A DNA stretch of 15,911 bases from Methylotenera_A sp044222005 (GTDB lineage Bacteria; Pseudomonadota; Gammaproteobacteria; Burkholderiales; Methylophilaceae): contig JBGANY010000021.1 in assembly GCA_044222005.1 (NCBI GenBank), positions 1 to 15,911 of the forward strand, in the 5' to 3' direction. The notes beneath the pieces are model-generated. The model was not told where the DNA came from. It saw nothing but the letters and a program-made list of their open reading frames with translations, and searched no databases. The position numbers and the translations under genes were made by a program. Each line of letters begins with the position of its first letter. Position 1 is the first letter of the stretch. Shown in pieces: positions 7,743 to 14,659 of this stretch.

Positions 7743-9968
7743 CTACAGCGCCTTGGCGATCTTGCCACTGCGCAACGCTTCAATTACCTGGTCTTTCGCG
7801 CCATCGGCCACCACCCGGCCAGAATCCACCACAATTATCCGATTCACCAGATCAAACAGTCCTGAGCGGTGCGAAATCAGCACCACCGTTTTGCCATGTG
7901 AAGCTTCCTGCAATCGGCTTTTTACCGCGTCCTCACCGGAGTGGTCCATGGCGCTGGTCGGTTCATCTAGCAAAATGATGCTTGGCTTGCCAATCAGCGC
8001 ACGCGCAATACCAACACCCTGCTTCTGACCACCAGAAAGGGTTTCGCCGCGCTCACCCACCAAAAGATCAAAGCCTTTAGGATGGCTGTTGATATAATCG
8101 TCGATGCCGCCTGCATGTGCCGCGGCTAGCACAGCCGCATCGTCCGCATGGGGTGAGGCAATCGTCAAATTGTCCCGCATCGTTCCATAAAACAGATGTG
8201 TGTCCTGCTGCACATAACCCACGCAGCGGCGAAGTTCAGCCGGGTCAATCTGGCGGATATCGACACCATCAATCAATATCGAACCTTGAGTCGGCTGATA
8301 AAGCCCAAGGATCAGTTTATGTATTGTCGTCTTGCCCGAGCCCATGCGCCCCAGCAATGCCACATGTTCGCCTGCTTTAATCTTGAACGAAACCTTGGTC
8401 AATGCGCTTTCTTCAGCGCCAGGATAGTTAAAACTGACTTCCCTGAACTCGATATCGCCTTTAAATGTAGGGCGTGATAAAAAGCTGGAATCCAGCGGCC
8501 GTTCCACTGGCTTGTGCATAATTTCGTCCAGCGATTGCAGCGATGTCGACGCCGTATGATATTGCGTCAACAAGCCGGCCGTTTGCGAAATAGGCGCCAA
8601 GGCGCGTGAGGCCAGCATAGTACTGGCAATCAGGCCGCCCATGGTCAGGTCGCCGTTGGTCACCAGATACACGCCCAATAACACCAGCGCAACGGTGGTG
8701 ATCTGCTGAATGGCGTTAGAGCCGTTATTGATCGATTGTGAAAGCAAACGCAGTTTGCTGCCCACCACGGTTAGAAAACTCGCGGTATGCTCCCATTTGC
8801 GCTGCATGGCCCCTTCAACACCAAGTGCCTTGACGGTTTCCAGACCCACTAAACTTTCGATAAGCGTTGCGTTGCGTTGCGCGCCCGCACGAAACATGGT
8901 TTCTGACAGCTCATGCATTTTGGTTTGCACGCTAAACGCATACATCAGCATGATAATGCCGCCGATAATGACAGGAATCACCATTGGCCAGGATATCCAC
9001 GCGATTACAACAATAAAGGTCAACCCGAACGGCACATCAATCAATGTCGTCACTGTGGCAGAAGTGATGAAATCCCGTACGCTTTCGAACGAGCGCAAAT
9101 TATTGGCTAGGGAGCCCACGGAATTCGAGCGCAGCTCCAGACGCGTACCTAATACCTGCTCCATAATCCGCGCGCTAAGCTTTACATCGATGCGCGCGCT
9201 GGCCCAATCGAGAAAATAGCCGCGCATGGTACGCAAAATCAAATCGCCGATCACAATAATCGAAACACCAATCGCCATCACCCATAGCGTTTCTATCGCG
9301 CGGTTTGGCACTACTCTGTCATAAATGTTCATGGTAAACATCGGCATGGCGAGTGCGAATATGTTAACCAGGAACGCTGCCACCATCACGTCGCGGTAGA
9401 TACGTTTATTCTCAGCCAAAGTGCCCCAGAACCAATGCTTCAAACGCACTTTGCCCACAGCGGGAGCGCGCTTATCAAAGACATACTTGGGTTTTGCCAC
9501 GATCAGGTAGCCGGAATACTGTGCCATCATCTCATCCAATGGCACAACCACCTCGGCGTCACCCAGTTCAGGATAGATCACGCTTACAGTTTTGGTATCC
9601 TCATCAACTCCGGTTAGCATGCAGGCTTCGTCATCTTTTAACAACAGGATGACGGGCAAAAATTCTGTACGAATCTGATGAAGCGGTTTTTTTAAGGTGG
9701 TAACAGCAAGATTGGCCCGCTCAGCGGCCCGTTTGAACAGTGCGGGGGTCATTCTGCCTTCACGCAACGGCAAACCCGCAATGAGCGCATCTTTGGTCGT
9801 AGTCACCTGGTGGGTGCGGCAGGCTAATAACAAACAACCCAATAGCGAATCACTCGCGTTGGGTTGGTTTTCGGTTAGCTGTGCCAACTCAGGGCTTCCC
9901 CGTTCAATATTCAGCTGCGCTTTATTTTCCAAAGTTATATTTTCTGGGCTTATTTTATCTAAGCTCAT
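7743..9968 (-). CDS. lapB: LapB-like type I secretion ABC transporter with degenerate C39 peptidase-like domain
   Basis: This inner-membrane ATPase powers export of the LapA adhesin. The first 160 residues are a C39-peptidase-like domain in which neither the DCG catalytic Cys motif (SLLGCLLLAC here) nor the catalytic His (ACMLTG where HFVV is expected) is present, so it should bind but not cleave the substrate, as in LapB/HlyB-type transporters. Membrane segments occupy about 195-460. The nucleotide-binding domain has Walker A GRMGSGKTT (540-548), signature LSGGQ (644-648), Walker B IILLDE (664-669) and H-loop His700. Length 741 is normal. The ATG at 9968 has only a weak ribosome-binding site; the 140 bases upstream are AT-rich and hold an inverted repeat. 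It is the first gene of lapB-lapC-luxR. Confidence 0.94.
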   Translation of the reverse strand: MSLDKISPENITLENKAQLNIERGSPELAQLTENQPNASDSLLGCLLLACRTHQVTTTKDALIAGLPLREGRMTPALFKRAAERANLAVTTLKKPLHQIRTEFLPVILLLKDDEACMLTGVDEDTKTVSVIYPELGDAEVVVPLDEMMAQYSGYLIVAKPKYVFDKRAPAVGKVRLKHWFWGTLAENKRIYRDVMVAAFLVNIFALAMPMFTMNIYDRVVPNRAIETLWVMAIGVSIIVIGDLILRTMRGYFLDWASARIDVKLSARIMEQVLGTRLELRSNSVGSLANNLRSFESVRDFITSATVTTLIDVPFGLTFIVVIAWISWPMVIPVIIGGIIMLMYAFSVQTKMHELSETMFRAGAQRNATLIESLVGLETVKALGVEGAMQRKWEHTASFLTVVGSKLRLLSQSINNGSNAIQQITTVALVLLGVYLVTNGDLTMGGLIASTMLASRALAPISQTAGLLTQYHTASTSLQSLDEIMHKPVERPLDSSFLSRPTFKGDIEFREVSFNYPGAEESALTKVSFKIKAGEHVALLGRMGSGKTTIHKLILGLYQPTQGSILIDGVDIRQIDPAELRRCVGYVQQDTHLFYGTMRDNLTIASPHADDAAVLAAAHAGGIDDYINSHPKGFDLLVGERGETLSGGQKQGVGIARALIGKPSIILLDEPTSAMDHSGEDAVKSRLQEASHGKTVVLISHRSGLFDLVNRIIVVDSGRVVADGAKDQVIEALRSGKIAKAL

Positions 9969-10027
9969 TACTGCAACTTATTTAAATTGTCATTTAATGT
10001 AATGTATCAACATTTAGCAATAACTAC

Positions 10028-10045
10028 AATGTATTACAGTACATT
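10028..10045. promoter_or_regulatory. Inverted repeat AATGTA-N6-TACATT upstream of lapB
   Basis: A perfect 6-base inverted repeat with a 6-base spacer lies 60 bases upstream of the lapB ATG. An extra direct AATGTAATGTA copy of the half-site lies nearby at 9996-10006. Spacing and symmetry are what a dimeric helix-turn-helix protein would use, and the LuxR-type regulator encoded at the end of the same operon is the obvious candidate. The binding protein is inference only; AT-rich promoter sequence can give such repeats by chance. Confidence 0.4.
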
Positions 10046-10108
10046 ACGACACGTTTCTAGCAAGCTTTATGCCAAATAGCGCAATATTTCTTTGGGAATT
10101 CTGGAGAT

Positions 10109-10182
10109 TGGAGGCGCGAGCCGGAGTCGAACCGGCCTAAACGGCTTTGCAGGCCGCGGCATAACCGCTTTGCTATCGCGCC
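10109..10182 (-). tRNA. tRNA-Cys (anticodon GCA)
   Basis: The 74-base minus-strand sequence folds as a full cloverleaf. The acceptor stem pairs GGCGCGA with TCGCGCC, the anticodon loop is CTGCAAA closed by GCGGC/GCCGT, and the T arm is GCCGG-TTCGACT-CCGGC. The CCA end is encoded (10109-10111). It follows tRNA-Gly by 87 bases on the same strand, as in the glyW-cysT cluster of enterobacteria. Confidence 0.96.
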
Positions 10183-10231
10183 ATTCATGTTTAATTGTAA
10201 AGAGGCCAATTAAACAAGCTGCTTAAACTAA

Positions 10232-10261
10232 AACGGCGAAAGCATGATTGCATTCGCCGTT
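10232..10261 (-). terminator. Hairpin between tRNA-Gly and tRNA-Cys
   Basis: A perfect 9-base stem AACGGCGAA/TTCGCCGTT encloses a 12-base loop that can pair further (GCA/TGC). On the minus strand it starts nine bases after the tRNA-Gly 3' end and is followed by TTAGTTT. It could be a partial terminator, or a processing/stability hairpin in a joint tRNA precursor, since tRNA-Cys continues downstream. The short interrupted T-run argues for incomplete termination. Confidence 0.55.
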
Positions 10262-10269
10262 GGTAATAC

Positions 10270-10345
10270 TGGAGCGGGAAACGAGGCTCGAACTCGCGAC
10301 CTCAACCTTGGCAAGGTTGCGCTCTACCAGCTGAGCTATTCCCGC
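10270..10345 (-). tRNA. tRNA-Gly (anticodon GCC)
   Basis: The 76-base minus-strand sequence folds as a cloverleaf: acceptor GCGGGAA/TTCCCGC, D arm GCTCAGCTGGTAGAGC, anticodon stem-loop CAACC-TTGCCAA-GGTTG, T arm GCGAG-TTCGAGC-CTCGT, and an encoded CCA at 10270-10272. It lies 69 bases downstream of pgsA on the same strand and may be cut from a pgsA read-through transcript. Confidence 0.97.
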
Positions 10346-10414
10346 GTTAAGAAGCGAGCATTTTAGCGATTTTCAGAATACTGTCAAGACCAATTAGCTC
10401 ACTTTATCGCATAT

Positions 10415-11011
10415 TTATTTGGCTTTGATTTTCGGCCAAGCCATTTTTAAGTAATAACCCATTGATAGCAATGTTAAAAATGCGGCTATCTCTATCAGTC
10501 TATGTCCGACAATCTGGGTTGGAAAAATGCCCATATTACCCAAATGAATATTATCCCAATATAACAAAAACAATATGGCAAGCATTTGTGCGGAGGTTTT
10601 AACTTTGCCTATCATCGCAACCGCCATGCTACCGCCCTCTCCATCACCCGCCATCCATTCGCGTAAGGCGCTCACTGCAATTTCACGACCTATGATGATC
10701 AAAGAAACTATCGCCCCCACGCGCCCAAACTCTACCAGTACAATAAGCGCTGCCGCCACCATGAGCTTATCGGCTACCGGATCTAGAAACGCGCCGAATG
10801 CCGAGGTTTGATGCCAACGCCTGGCCAAATAACCATCCAGCCAATCGGTAAACGAGGCAATCGCAAATACTATGGTGACAAAAATATTGACCGCATGCGA
10901 TGGCATAGCGCTTAATTTGTGCAGGTTTTCAGGCCAGTAAAATGCGCCTACAAATATGGGAATCAGCAAAATACGTAGCCATGTGAGCATGGTCGGGATA
11001 TTCAACTTCAT
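10415..11011 (-). CDS. pgsA: CDP-diacylglycerol--glycerol-3-phosphate 3-phosphatidyltransferase
   Basis: This membrane enzyme makes phosphatidylglycerophosphate from CDP-diacylglycerol and glycerol 3-phosphate, the committed step to phosphatidylglycerol and cardiolipin. The CDP-alcohol phosphotransferase signature is intact: Asp56, Asp59, Gly60, Ala63, Arg64, Gly73, Asp77 and Asp81 in TDWLDGYLARR and GAFLDPVADK. Hydrophobic segments occur throughout the 198 residues, a normal length. It starts 16 bases after the uvrC stop, giving the widespread uvrC-pgsA pair followed by tRNA-Gly and tRNA-Cys. The ATG at 11011 has GGAG about ten bases upstream. Confidence 0.97.
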   Translation of the reverse strand: MKLNIPTMLTWLRILLIPIFVGAFYWPENLHKLSAMPSHAVNIFVTIVFAIASFTDWLDGYLARRWHQTSAFGAFLDPVADKLMVAAALIVLVEFGRVGAIVSLIIIGREIAVSALREWMAGDGEGGSMAVAMIGKVKTSAQMLAILFLLYWDNIHLGNMGIFPTQIVGHRLIEIAAFLTLLSMGYYLKMAWPKIKAK

Positions 11012-11027
11012 TTAACGCGGCACTCCA

Positions 11028-12827
11028 CTAATGAAACTCTCCGTAAATTTTTTCAGCTAAAGCTTTGCTCACGCCTTCGACTTGGGCGATTTCATCTATG
11101 CTAGCATCTTTTACCCCTTCCAATCCACCAAAGCGTGTCAGCAAGGCCTTGCGTCTTTTTGCGCCTATGCCGTCTATATCTTCCAGGCTCGAATGCATGC
11201 GTGCTTTAGCGCGCTTGGCGCGGTGTCCGGTGATAGCGAAGCGGTGCGCTTCATCGCGAATCTGCTGCAACAAATGCAAGCCGGGATTGTCTTTTTCCAG
11301 ATTCAGCATTTCGCCCGTGTCGGAAAAAATCATGGTTTCCAGCCCTGGCTTGCGTTCTTCGCCTTTGGCGATGCCGACCAGCAGAATGTCTTCCAACCCG
11401 ACTTCCTGCATCACCTCGATTGCCACGCCCAATTGGCCTTTGCCGCCGTCAATAAACACCAAGTCCGGCCGTTTACCCTCGCCCGCTGCGACTTTTTTGT
11501 AACGCCGCGTCAGCACATCGCGCATGGCCGCGTAATCATCGCCTGGCGTGATGCCTGTGATGTTGTAACGGCGATATTCGCTATTTTGCATATTTCCTTT
11601 ATCAAACACCACACAGCTCGCCACGGTCGCCTCACCCATGGTGTGGCTAATATCAAAGCATTCGATGCGCTCAGTAGTTTCGGGCAAATTCAACGCCTCG
11701 CGCAATGCGCTCAAGCGCGCCTCCTGGTTGCTGGCTGCGGCCTGTTTTTGCGTTAATGCCAACTCAGCATTGGTTTGTGCCATTTTCAGCCAAACACGCT
11801 TGTCGCCAAACGCGTTGGTAATAATTTTAATCTTGCGGCCGGATTGTTCGCTGAACGCCTGCTCAAAGCTCTTGGCATCAACCTCGGCACCGCATACGAT
11901 CATCGGCGGTGTGTTTTGTGCCACATAATGTTGCGTCAAAAATGCTTCTACTGTTTCGGTCAATGTTGCGTCTTGCGCATTTTTTGGGAAAAAGCTTTTA
12001 TCGCCCAAATGCCGTCCGCCGCGTATCATCACCAAGTTAATGCAGTGCTGCCCCTGCACCTCGGCACAGGCGATTACATCTGCGTCCGAGACACTAAAAT
12101 CACTCACAAACTGTTTAGCCTGTACCTGGCGCAGCGCCTGCATGCGGTCACGAAACACTACCGCGAGCTCATATTCCTGATTCGCCGCCGCCGTATTCAT
12201 TTTATCGCCCAACGCATTCAGCACTTCGTTGGTTTTGCCTTCCAGAAACATCGCGGCATGATGCACATCATGCGCATAATCCTCCGGTGTAATATAACCC
12301 ACGCAAGGCGCCGTGCAGCGTTCGATCTGGTACTGCAGACATGGGCGCGAGCGATTGGCAAATACAGTGTTTTCGCAGGTGCGGAGCTTAAACACTTTTT
12401 GCAACAACTGAATGCTCTCACGCACCGCCACAGCATTTGGGAAAGGCCCAAAATACTGATTGCCCTTGCGCTGCGCGCCACGGTGAAATGCCAAACGCGG
12501 AAACTCATCGCCTGTAAGCGTGATGTAAGGGTATGACTTATCGTCGCGAAACAACACGTTGTAACGCGGCATCAAGCCTTTAATCAAGTTGTTTTCCAGC
12601 AGCAAAGCCTCCGCCTCGTTGTGGGTCACCGTGGTCTCGATTTTGACGATATTACTCACCATCATCCGCGTGCGTGGGCTGGGCAAGTTTTTATTAAAGT
12701 ATGATGAAACGCGCTTTTTGAGGTCTTTCGCCTTGCCGACGTAAATCACCTCGTCCGTGGCGTTAACCATGCGATACACGCCCGGCAGATTAGGCAGATT
12801 TTTTAAGATGGGTTTGGGGTCGAACAT
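11028..12827 (-). CDS. uvrC: Excinuclease ABC subunit C
   Basis: UvrC makes both incisions around a DNA lesion bound by UvrB in nucleotide excision repair. The GIY-YIG nuclease lies at about 12-92 (GVY at 16-18, YVG at 29-31, Arg39, catalytic Glu78 in LLLENN). Cys151, Cys163, Cys171 and Cys175 have the spacing of the UvrC cysteine cluster reported to hold an iron-sulfur centre. A UVR (UvrB-binding) motif covers about 205-238, the RNase H-like C-terminal nuclease about 255-540 with Asp392 in FDISH, Asp460 in FIDGG and His528 in EAHRF, and a tandem helix-hairpin-helix domain fills about 548-599. Length 599 is usual. The ATG at 12827 begins the standard MFDPK..LPGVYRM start. Nothing is truncated. 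Confidence 0.98.
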   Translation of the reverse strand: MFDPKPILKNLPNLPGVYRMVNATDEVIYVGKAKDLKKRVSSYFNKNLPSPRTRMMVSNIVKIETTVTHNEAEALLLENNLIKGLMPRYNVLFRDDKSYPYITLTGDEFPRLAFHRGAQRKGNQYFGPFPNAVAVRESIQLLQKVFKLRTCENTVFANRSRPCLQYQIERCTAPCVGYITPEDYAHDVHHAAMFLEGKTNEVLNALGDKMNTAAANQEYELAVVFRDRMQALRQVQAKQFVSDFSVSDADVIACAEVQGQHCINLVMIRGGRHLGDKSFFPKNAQDATLTETVEAFLTQHYVAQNTPPMIVCGAEVDAKSFEQAFSEQSGRKIKIITNAFGDKRVWLKMAQTNAELALTQKQAAASNQEARLSALREALNLPETTERIECFDISHTMGEATVASCVVFDKGNMQNSEYRRYNITGITPGDDYAAMRDVLTRRYKKVAAGEGKRPDLVFIDGGKGQLGVAIEVMQEVGLEDILLVGIAKGEERKPGLETMIFSDTGEMLNLEKDNPGLHLLQQIRDEAHRFAITGHRAKRAKARMHSSLEDIDGIGAKRRKALLTRFGGLEGVKDASIDEIAQVEGVSKALAEKIYGEFH

Positions 12828-12896
12828 TACACAACTTTAAAGCTTCAAGACAAGCTGTTCTGGATTTCTTGATGAATAGCGAGCCTTAGCCACTCT

Positions 12897-13631
12897 TTAG
12901 GCACCGTAAATATAAGCTAGCACCCCTTTCATAAAACCGGGAATTCTTGATACCAGCTCTCTGGAACTCCAAAACAACTCATAAACTTGGCACCAAGACA
13001 GCACAAATACAGGGTAAAAATATTCAGGATGTGAGTCTGCCAACTGTGTCGCGAATCGGACTATGTTTGAACGACTCATGTATACATTCGCACAAACTGC
13101 GCTAGCAATACCTATGAGCGCGCCCGCGATAAGGTCGCTTGGGTAATGCAGCCCCATGTATGTTCTTGGCAAAGCAATAAATATAACGGTGTAAAGGAAC
13201 GCAAATATTCCGACTTTTCTTGATATAAATAACAGTCCTGTCGACAAAGCAAAAAACAGTGCAGCGTGATCGCTTGGAAAAGAACTCCACCCGTCCATTA
13301 TTCCGGGTGTAGCGTTATACGGTAATATAAAGTTCAGGTTCTGATCTTGTTCAGGCCGGAAGCGAAAAGGAGCCAATATTGATATAACTCTTGTAACGAA
13401 CTCAGCAATAAGACTACTAAAAAATGTGGTCACTATCAGATTGCGATTGAGAGCCTGTCTTTCATCCACTTTAAACCAACCCCAACTGATCAACAACACA
13501 AACACTCCGCCTTTCGGTAGGTAATTGTGAGAAAGCAATACAACCAATTTGTCAAATAGCTTGGAATGGTACGCAAATTGATTGATGTATTGAATAAAAG
13601 CTGTATCAAAATGGGAAATGGTCATTAACAT
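12897..13631 (-). CDS. PAP2-superfamily membrane phosphatase (BcrC-like undecaprenyl-diphosphatase candidate)
   Basis: The three PAP2 motifs are present: RFRP (90-93) ending motif 1, FPSDH (118-122) as motif 2, and PRTYMGLHYPSD (155-166) as motif 3 with Arg156, His162 and Asp166. Several hydrophobic segments (about 26-50, 65-86, 124-136, 140-154, 168-180) place it in the inner membrane. The FPSDH form of motif 2 resembles BcrC-type undecaprenyl pyrophosphate phosphatases, which recycle the cell-wall lipid carrier; other lipid phosphatases of the superfamily remain possible. After motif 3 there is an extra tail of about 60 residues with hydrophobic and aromatic stretches, longer than in typical BcrC. 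No clear ribosome-binding site precedes ATG 13631 or the in-frame ATG 13625, so the start is unsure. The gene is AT-rich compared with uvrC. It stands alone between the SGNH-hydrolase hairpin and uvrC. Confidence 0.82.
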   Translation of the reverse strand: MLMTISHFDTAFIQYINQFAYHSKLFDKLVVLLSHNYLPKGGVFVLLISWGWFKVDERQALNRNLIVTTFFSSLIAEFVTRVISILAPFRFRPEQDQNLNFILPYNATPGIMDGWSSFPSDHAALFFALSTGLLFISRKVGIFAFLYTVIFIALPRTYMGLHYPSDLIAGALIGIASAVCANVYMSRSNIVRFATQLADSHPEYFYPVFVLSWCQVYELFWSSRELVSRIPGFMKGVLAYIYGA

Positions 13632-13711
13632 ATCTAGTTCAATGGCTATATGACAAATTTATATCAGTACACTACACCATTTCTATAAAAATTACTTGTT
13701 AAACAATTTTA

Positions 13712-13731
13712 AGTTCAGATTAGTCTGAACT
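13712..13731 (-). terminator. Hairpin overlapping the SGNH hydrolase stop codon
   Basis: A perfect 8-base stem AGTTCAGA/TCTGAACT with a 4-base loop spans the stop codon (13720-13722) of the SGNH hydrolase. On the minus strand it is followed by an A/T-rich tail (TAAAATTGTTT). The stem is GC-poor and the T-run interrupted, so it may be a weak terminator at the end of the four-gene operon. Confidence 0.5.
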
Positions 13732-14472
13732 ACACAATGAATTAATATTTTTAAACCATGCTTTTGCCATTTTCTCTTGACCAGACAATGATGGGTGCAT
13801 ACCATCAAGAGTATCACTGCTTGTCCATCCTACATAATCAGGCACGGTAATCACAGGCGATGTTGCAGTACTTTCGTATTTGGCCAGCAGTTTTAAATAG
13901 AACCTAATATACTTAACCCGAAATGTGTTGAGGTGTATTTCACTTATCAGAATATGCACTTTAGGGTTTCGCTTGCGCAACTGCGAAACAATTGATCTCA
14001 TCGGTATCACCACTGACTGAATTACATTGGCAGCATTACAACCACAACCAGCTAAATGAATTAATGCAAAATCTGGCGCTGGCAGCTTAATTAAATCAGT
14101 TTTAAGTTTCTGCGCTACGAACGATGCCGATTGTCCATAAAAACCTTCATGATCATTATCGAAACCTGTCGGCCATTTAAAAGACTTATTTAGTCCAGAA
14201 TGTTGCGTCCCAATAAAATCCACATCATAGCCAGCATCTTTAAGTAATTTTGATAATGGCAACCGATAAGTATATTCATCGGGATTACCTCCGCCTTGGG
14301 TAATGCTATCACCAATTGCTACGATTTTTAATTGCTTATCTAGACATGCGTTTTTTGCAAATGCCACGCTAAAAAATATTTGCAAACTTAGCAATAAAAA
14401 TACTTTACTTAATAGTTTCAAGTTAACCCTGCTTAAACTTAATGCAAAATTATTGTAAGCAACTTTACTCAT
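13720..14472 (-). CDS. Secreted SGNH/GDSL-family hydrolase with atypical block III
   Basis: Block I is GDSIT with nucleophile Ser56, and block V is DGMHPS with Asp223 and His226, so the serine hydrolase triad is present. GFYGQ near 110-114 could supply the block II Gly. Block III, usually GxND, reads AGCGCNAAN, keeping Asn146 but with two Cys and no Asp. The family contains esterases, lipases and polysaccharide deacetylases; the substrate cannot be told. A hydrophobic stretch at 24-39 ending AFA-K is a signal peptide. From ATG 14472 the n-region is unusually long. A TTG at 14421 with AGCAGGG five bases upstream gives a textbook signal peptide (starting with the codons for LKLLSKVFLL, TTG read as Met) and may be the real start. 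The ATG overlaps the tautomerase stop by eight bases. The gene is AT-rich. Confidence 0.82.
   Translation of the reverse strand: MSKVAYNNFALSLSRVNLKLLSKVFLLLSLQIFFSVAFAKNACLDKQLKIVAIGDSITQGGGNPDEYTYRLPLSKLLKDAGYDVDFIGTQHSGLNKSFKWPTGFDNDHEGFYGQSASFVAQKLKTDLIKLPAPDFALIHLAGCGCNAANVIQSVVIPMRSIVSQLRKRNPKVHILISEIHLNTFRVKYIRFYLKLLAKYESTATSPVITVPDYVGWTSSDTLDGMHPSLSGQEKMAKAWFKNINSLCSSD
14427..14433 (-). promoter_or_regulatory. Ribosome-binding site for an alternative TTG start of the SGNH hydrolase
   Basis: AGCAGGG lies five bases before a TTG codon at 14421-14419 in the SGNH hydrolase frame. No comparable site precedes the upstream ATG at 14472, which could still be used through coupling to the overlapping tautomerase gene. 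The signal-peptide geometry favours the TTG. Confidence 0.5.
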
Positions 14473-14647
14473 CCAACAACTGTCCGCCTATCGCCCAATC
14501 CTCATACGCTACTTCTTCAAATGTGATGTAGGTGTAGGATTTAGGTTTATTGGCAACGCGCTCTAAAGTCTCGGTGATTTCTTTGGCGATTTTAGCTTTT
14601 TGCTCGCGAGTGACTTCGCCTGCAAGTTTAATATTGACGTATGGCAT
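14465..14647 (-). CDS. 4-oxalocrotonate tautomerase-like small enzyme
   Basis: The 60-residue protein begins MPYVNIKLAGEVTREQK; removal of Met would expose the catalytic Pro1 of the tautomerase superfamily. Length and the beta-alpha-beta pattern fit 4-oxalocrotonate tautomerase-like hexameric enzymes, which isomerise enol or keto acids. No aromatic degradation genes are nearby, so the physiological substrate is unknown. A strong ribosome-binding site AAGGAA lies seven to eight bases upstream of the ATG. It begins 12 bases after the uracil-DNA glycosylase stop, and its stop overlaps the SGNH start, so it sits in the middle of an operon. Confidence 0.9.
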   Translation of the reverse strand: MPYVNIKLAGEVTREQKAKIAKEITETLERVANKPKSYTYITFEEVAYEDWAIGGQLLDE

Positions 14648-14659
14648 AGTAATTTCCTT

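Noticed and set aside
7743..9968. LapB as a bacteriocin exporter with leader-peptidase activity
   Set aside because: The C39 domain lacks its catalytic Cys and His, and the neighbours are Lap adhesin genes, not bacteriocin precursors.
6715..10002. Plus-strand open frames opposite lapB and lapC
   Set aside because: Shadow frames of genuine minus-strand genes with complete motifs; no independent start signals.
11082..12536. Long plus-strand open frames (224 and 253 codons) opposite uvrC
   Set aside because: They lie fully antisense to an intact, motif-rich uvrC and show no recognisable protein features.
12828..12896. Terminator between the PAP2 gene and uvrC
   Set aside because: Only a 5-base AGCTT/AAGCT stem is present, without a convincing T-run; too weak to call.
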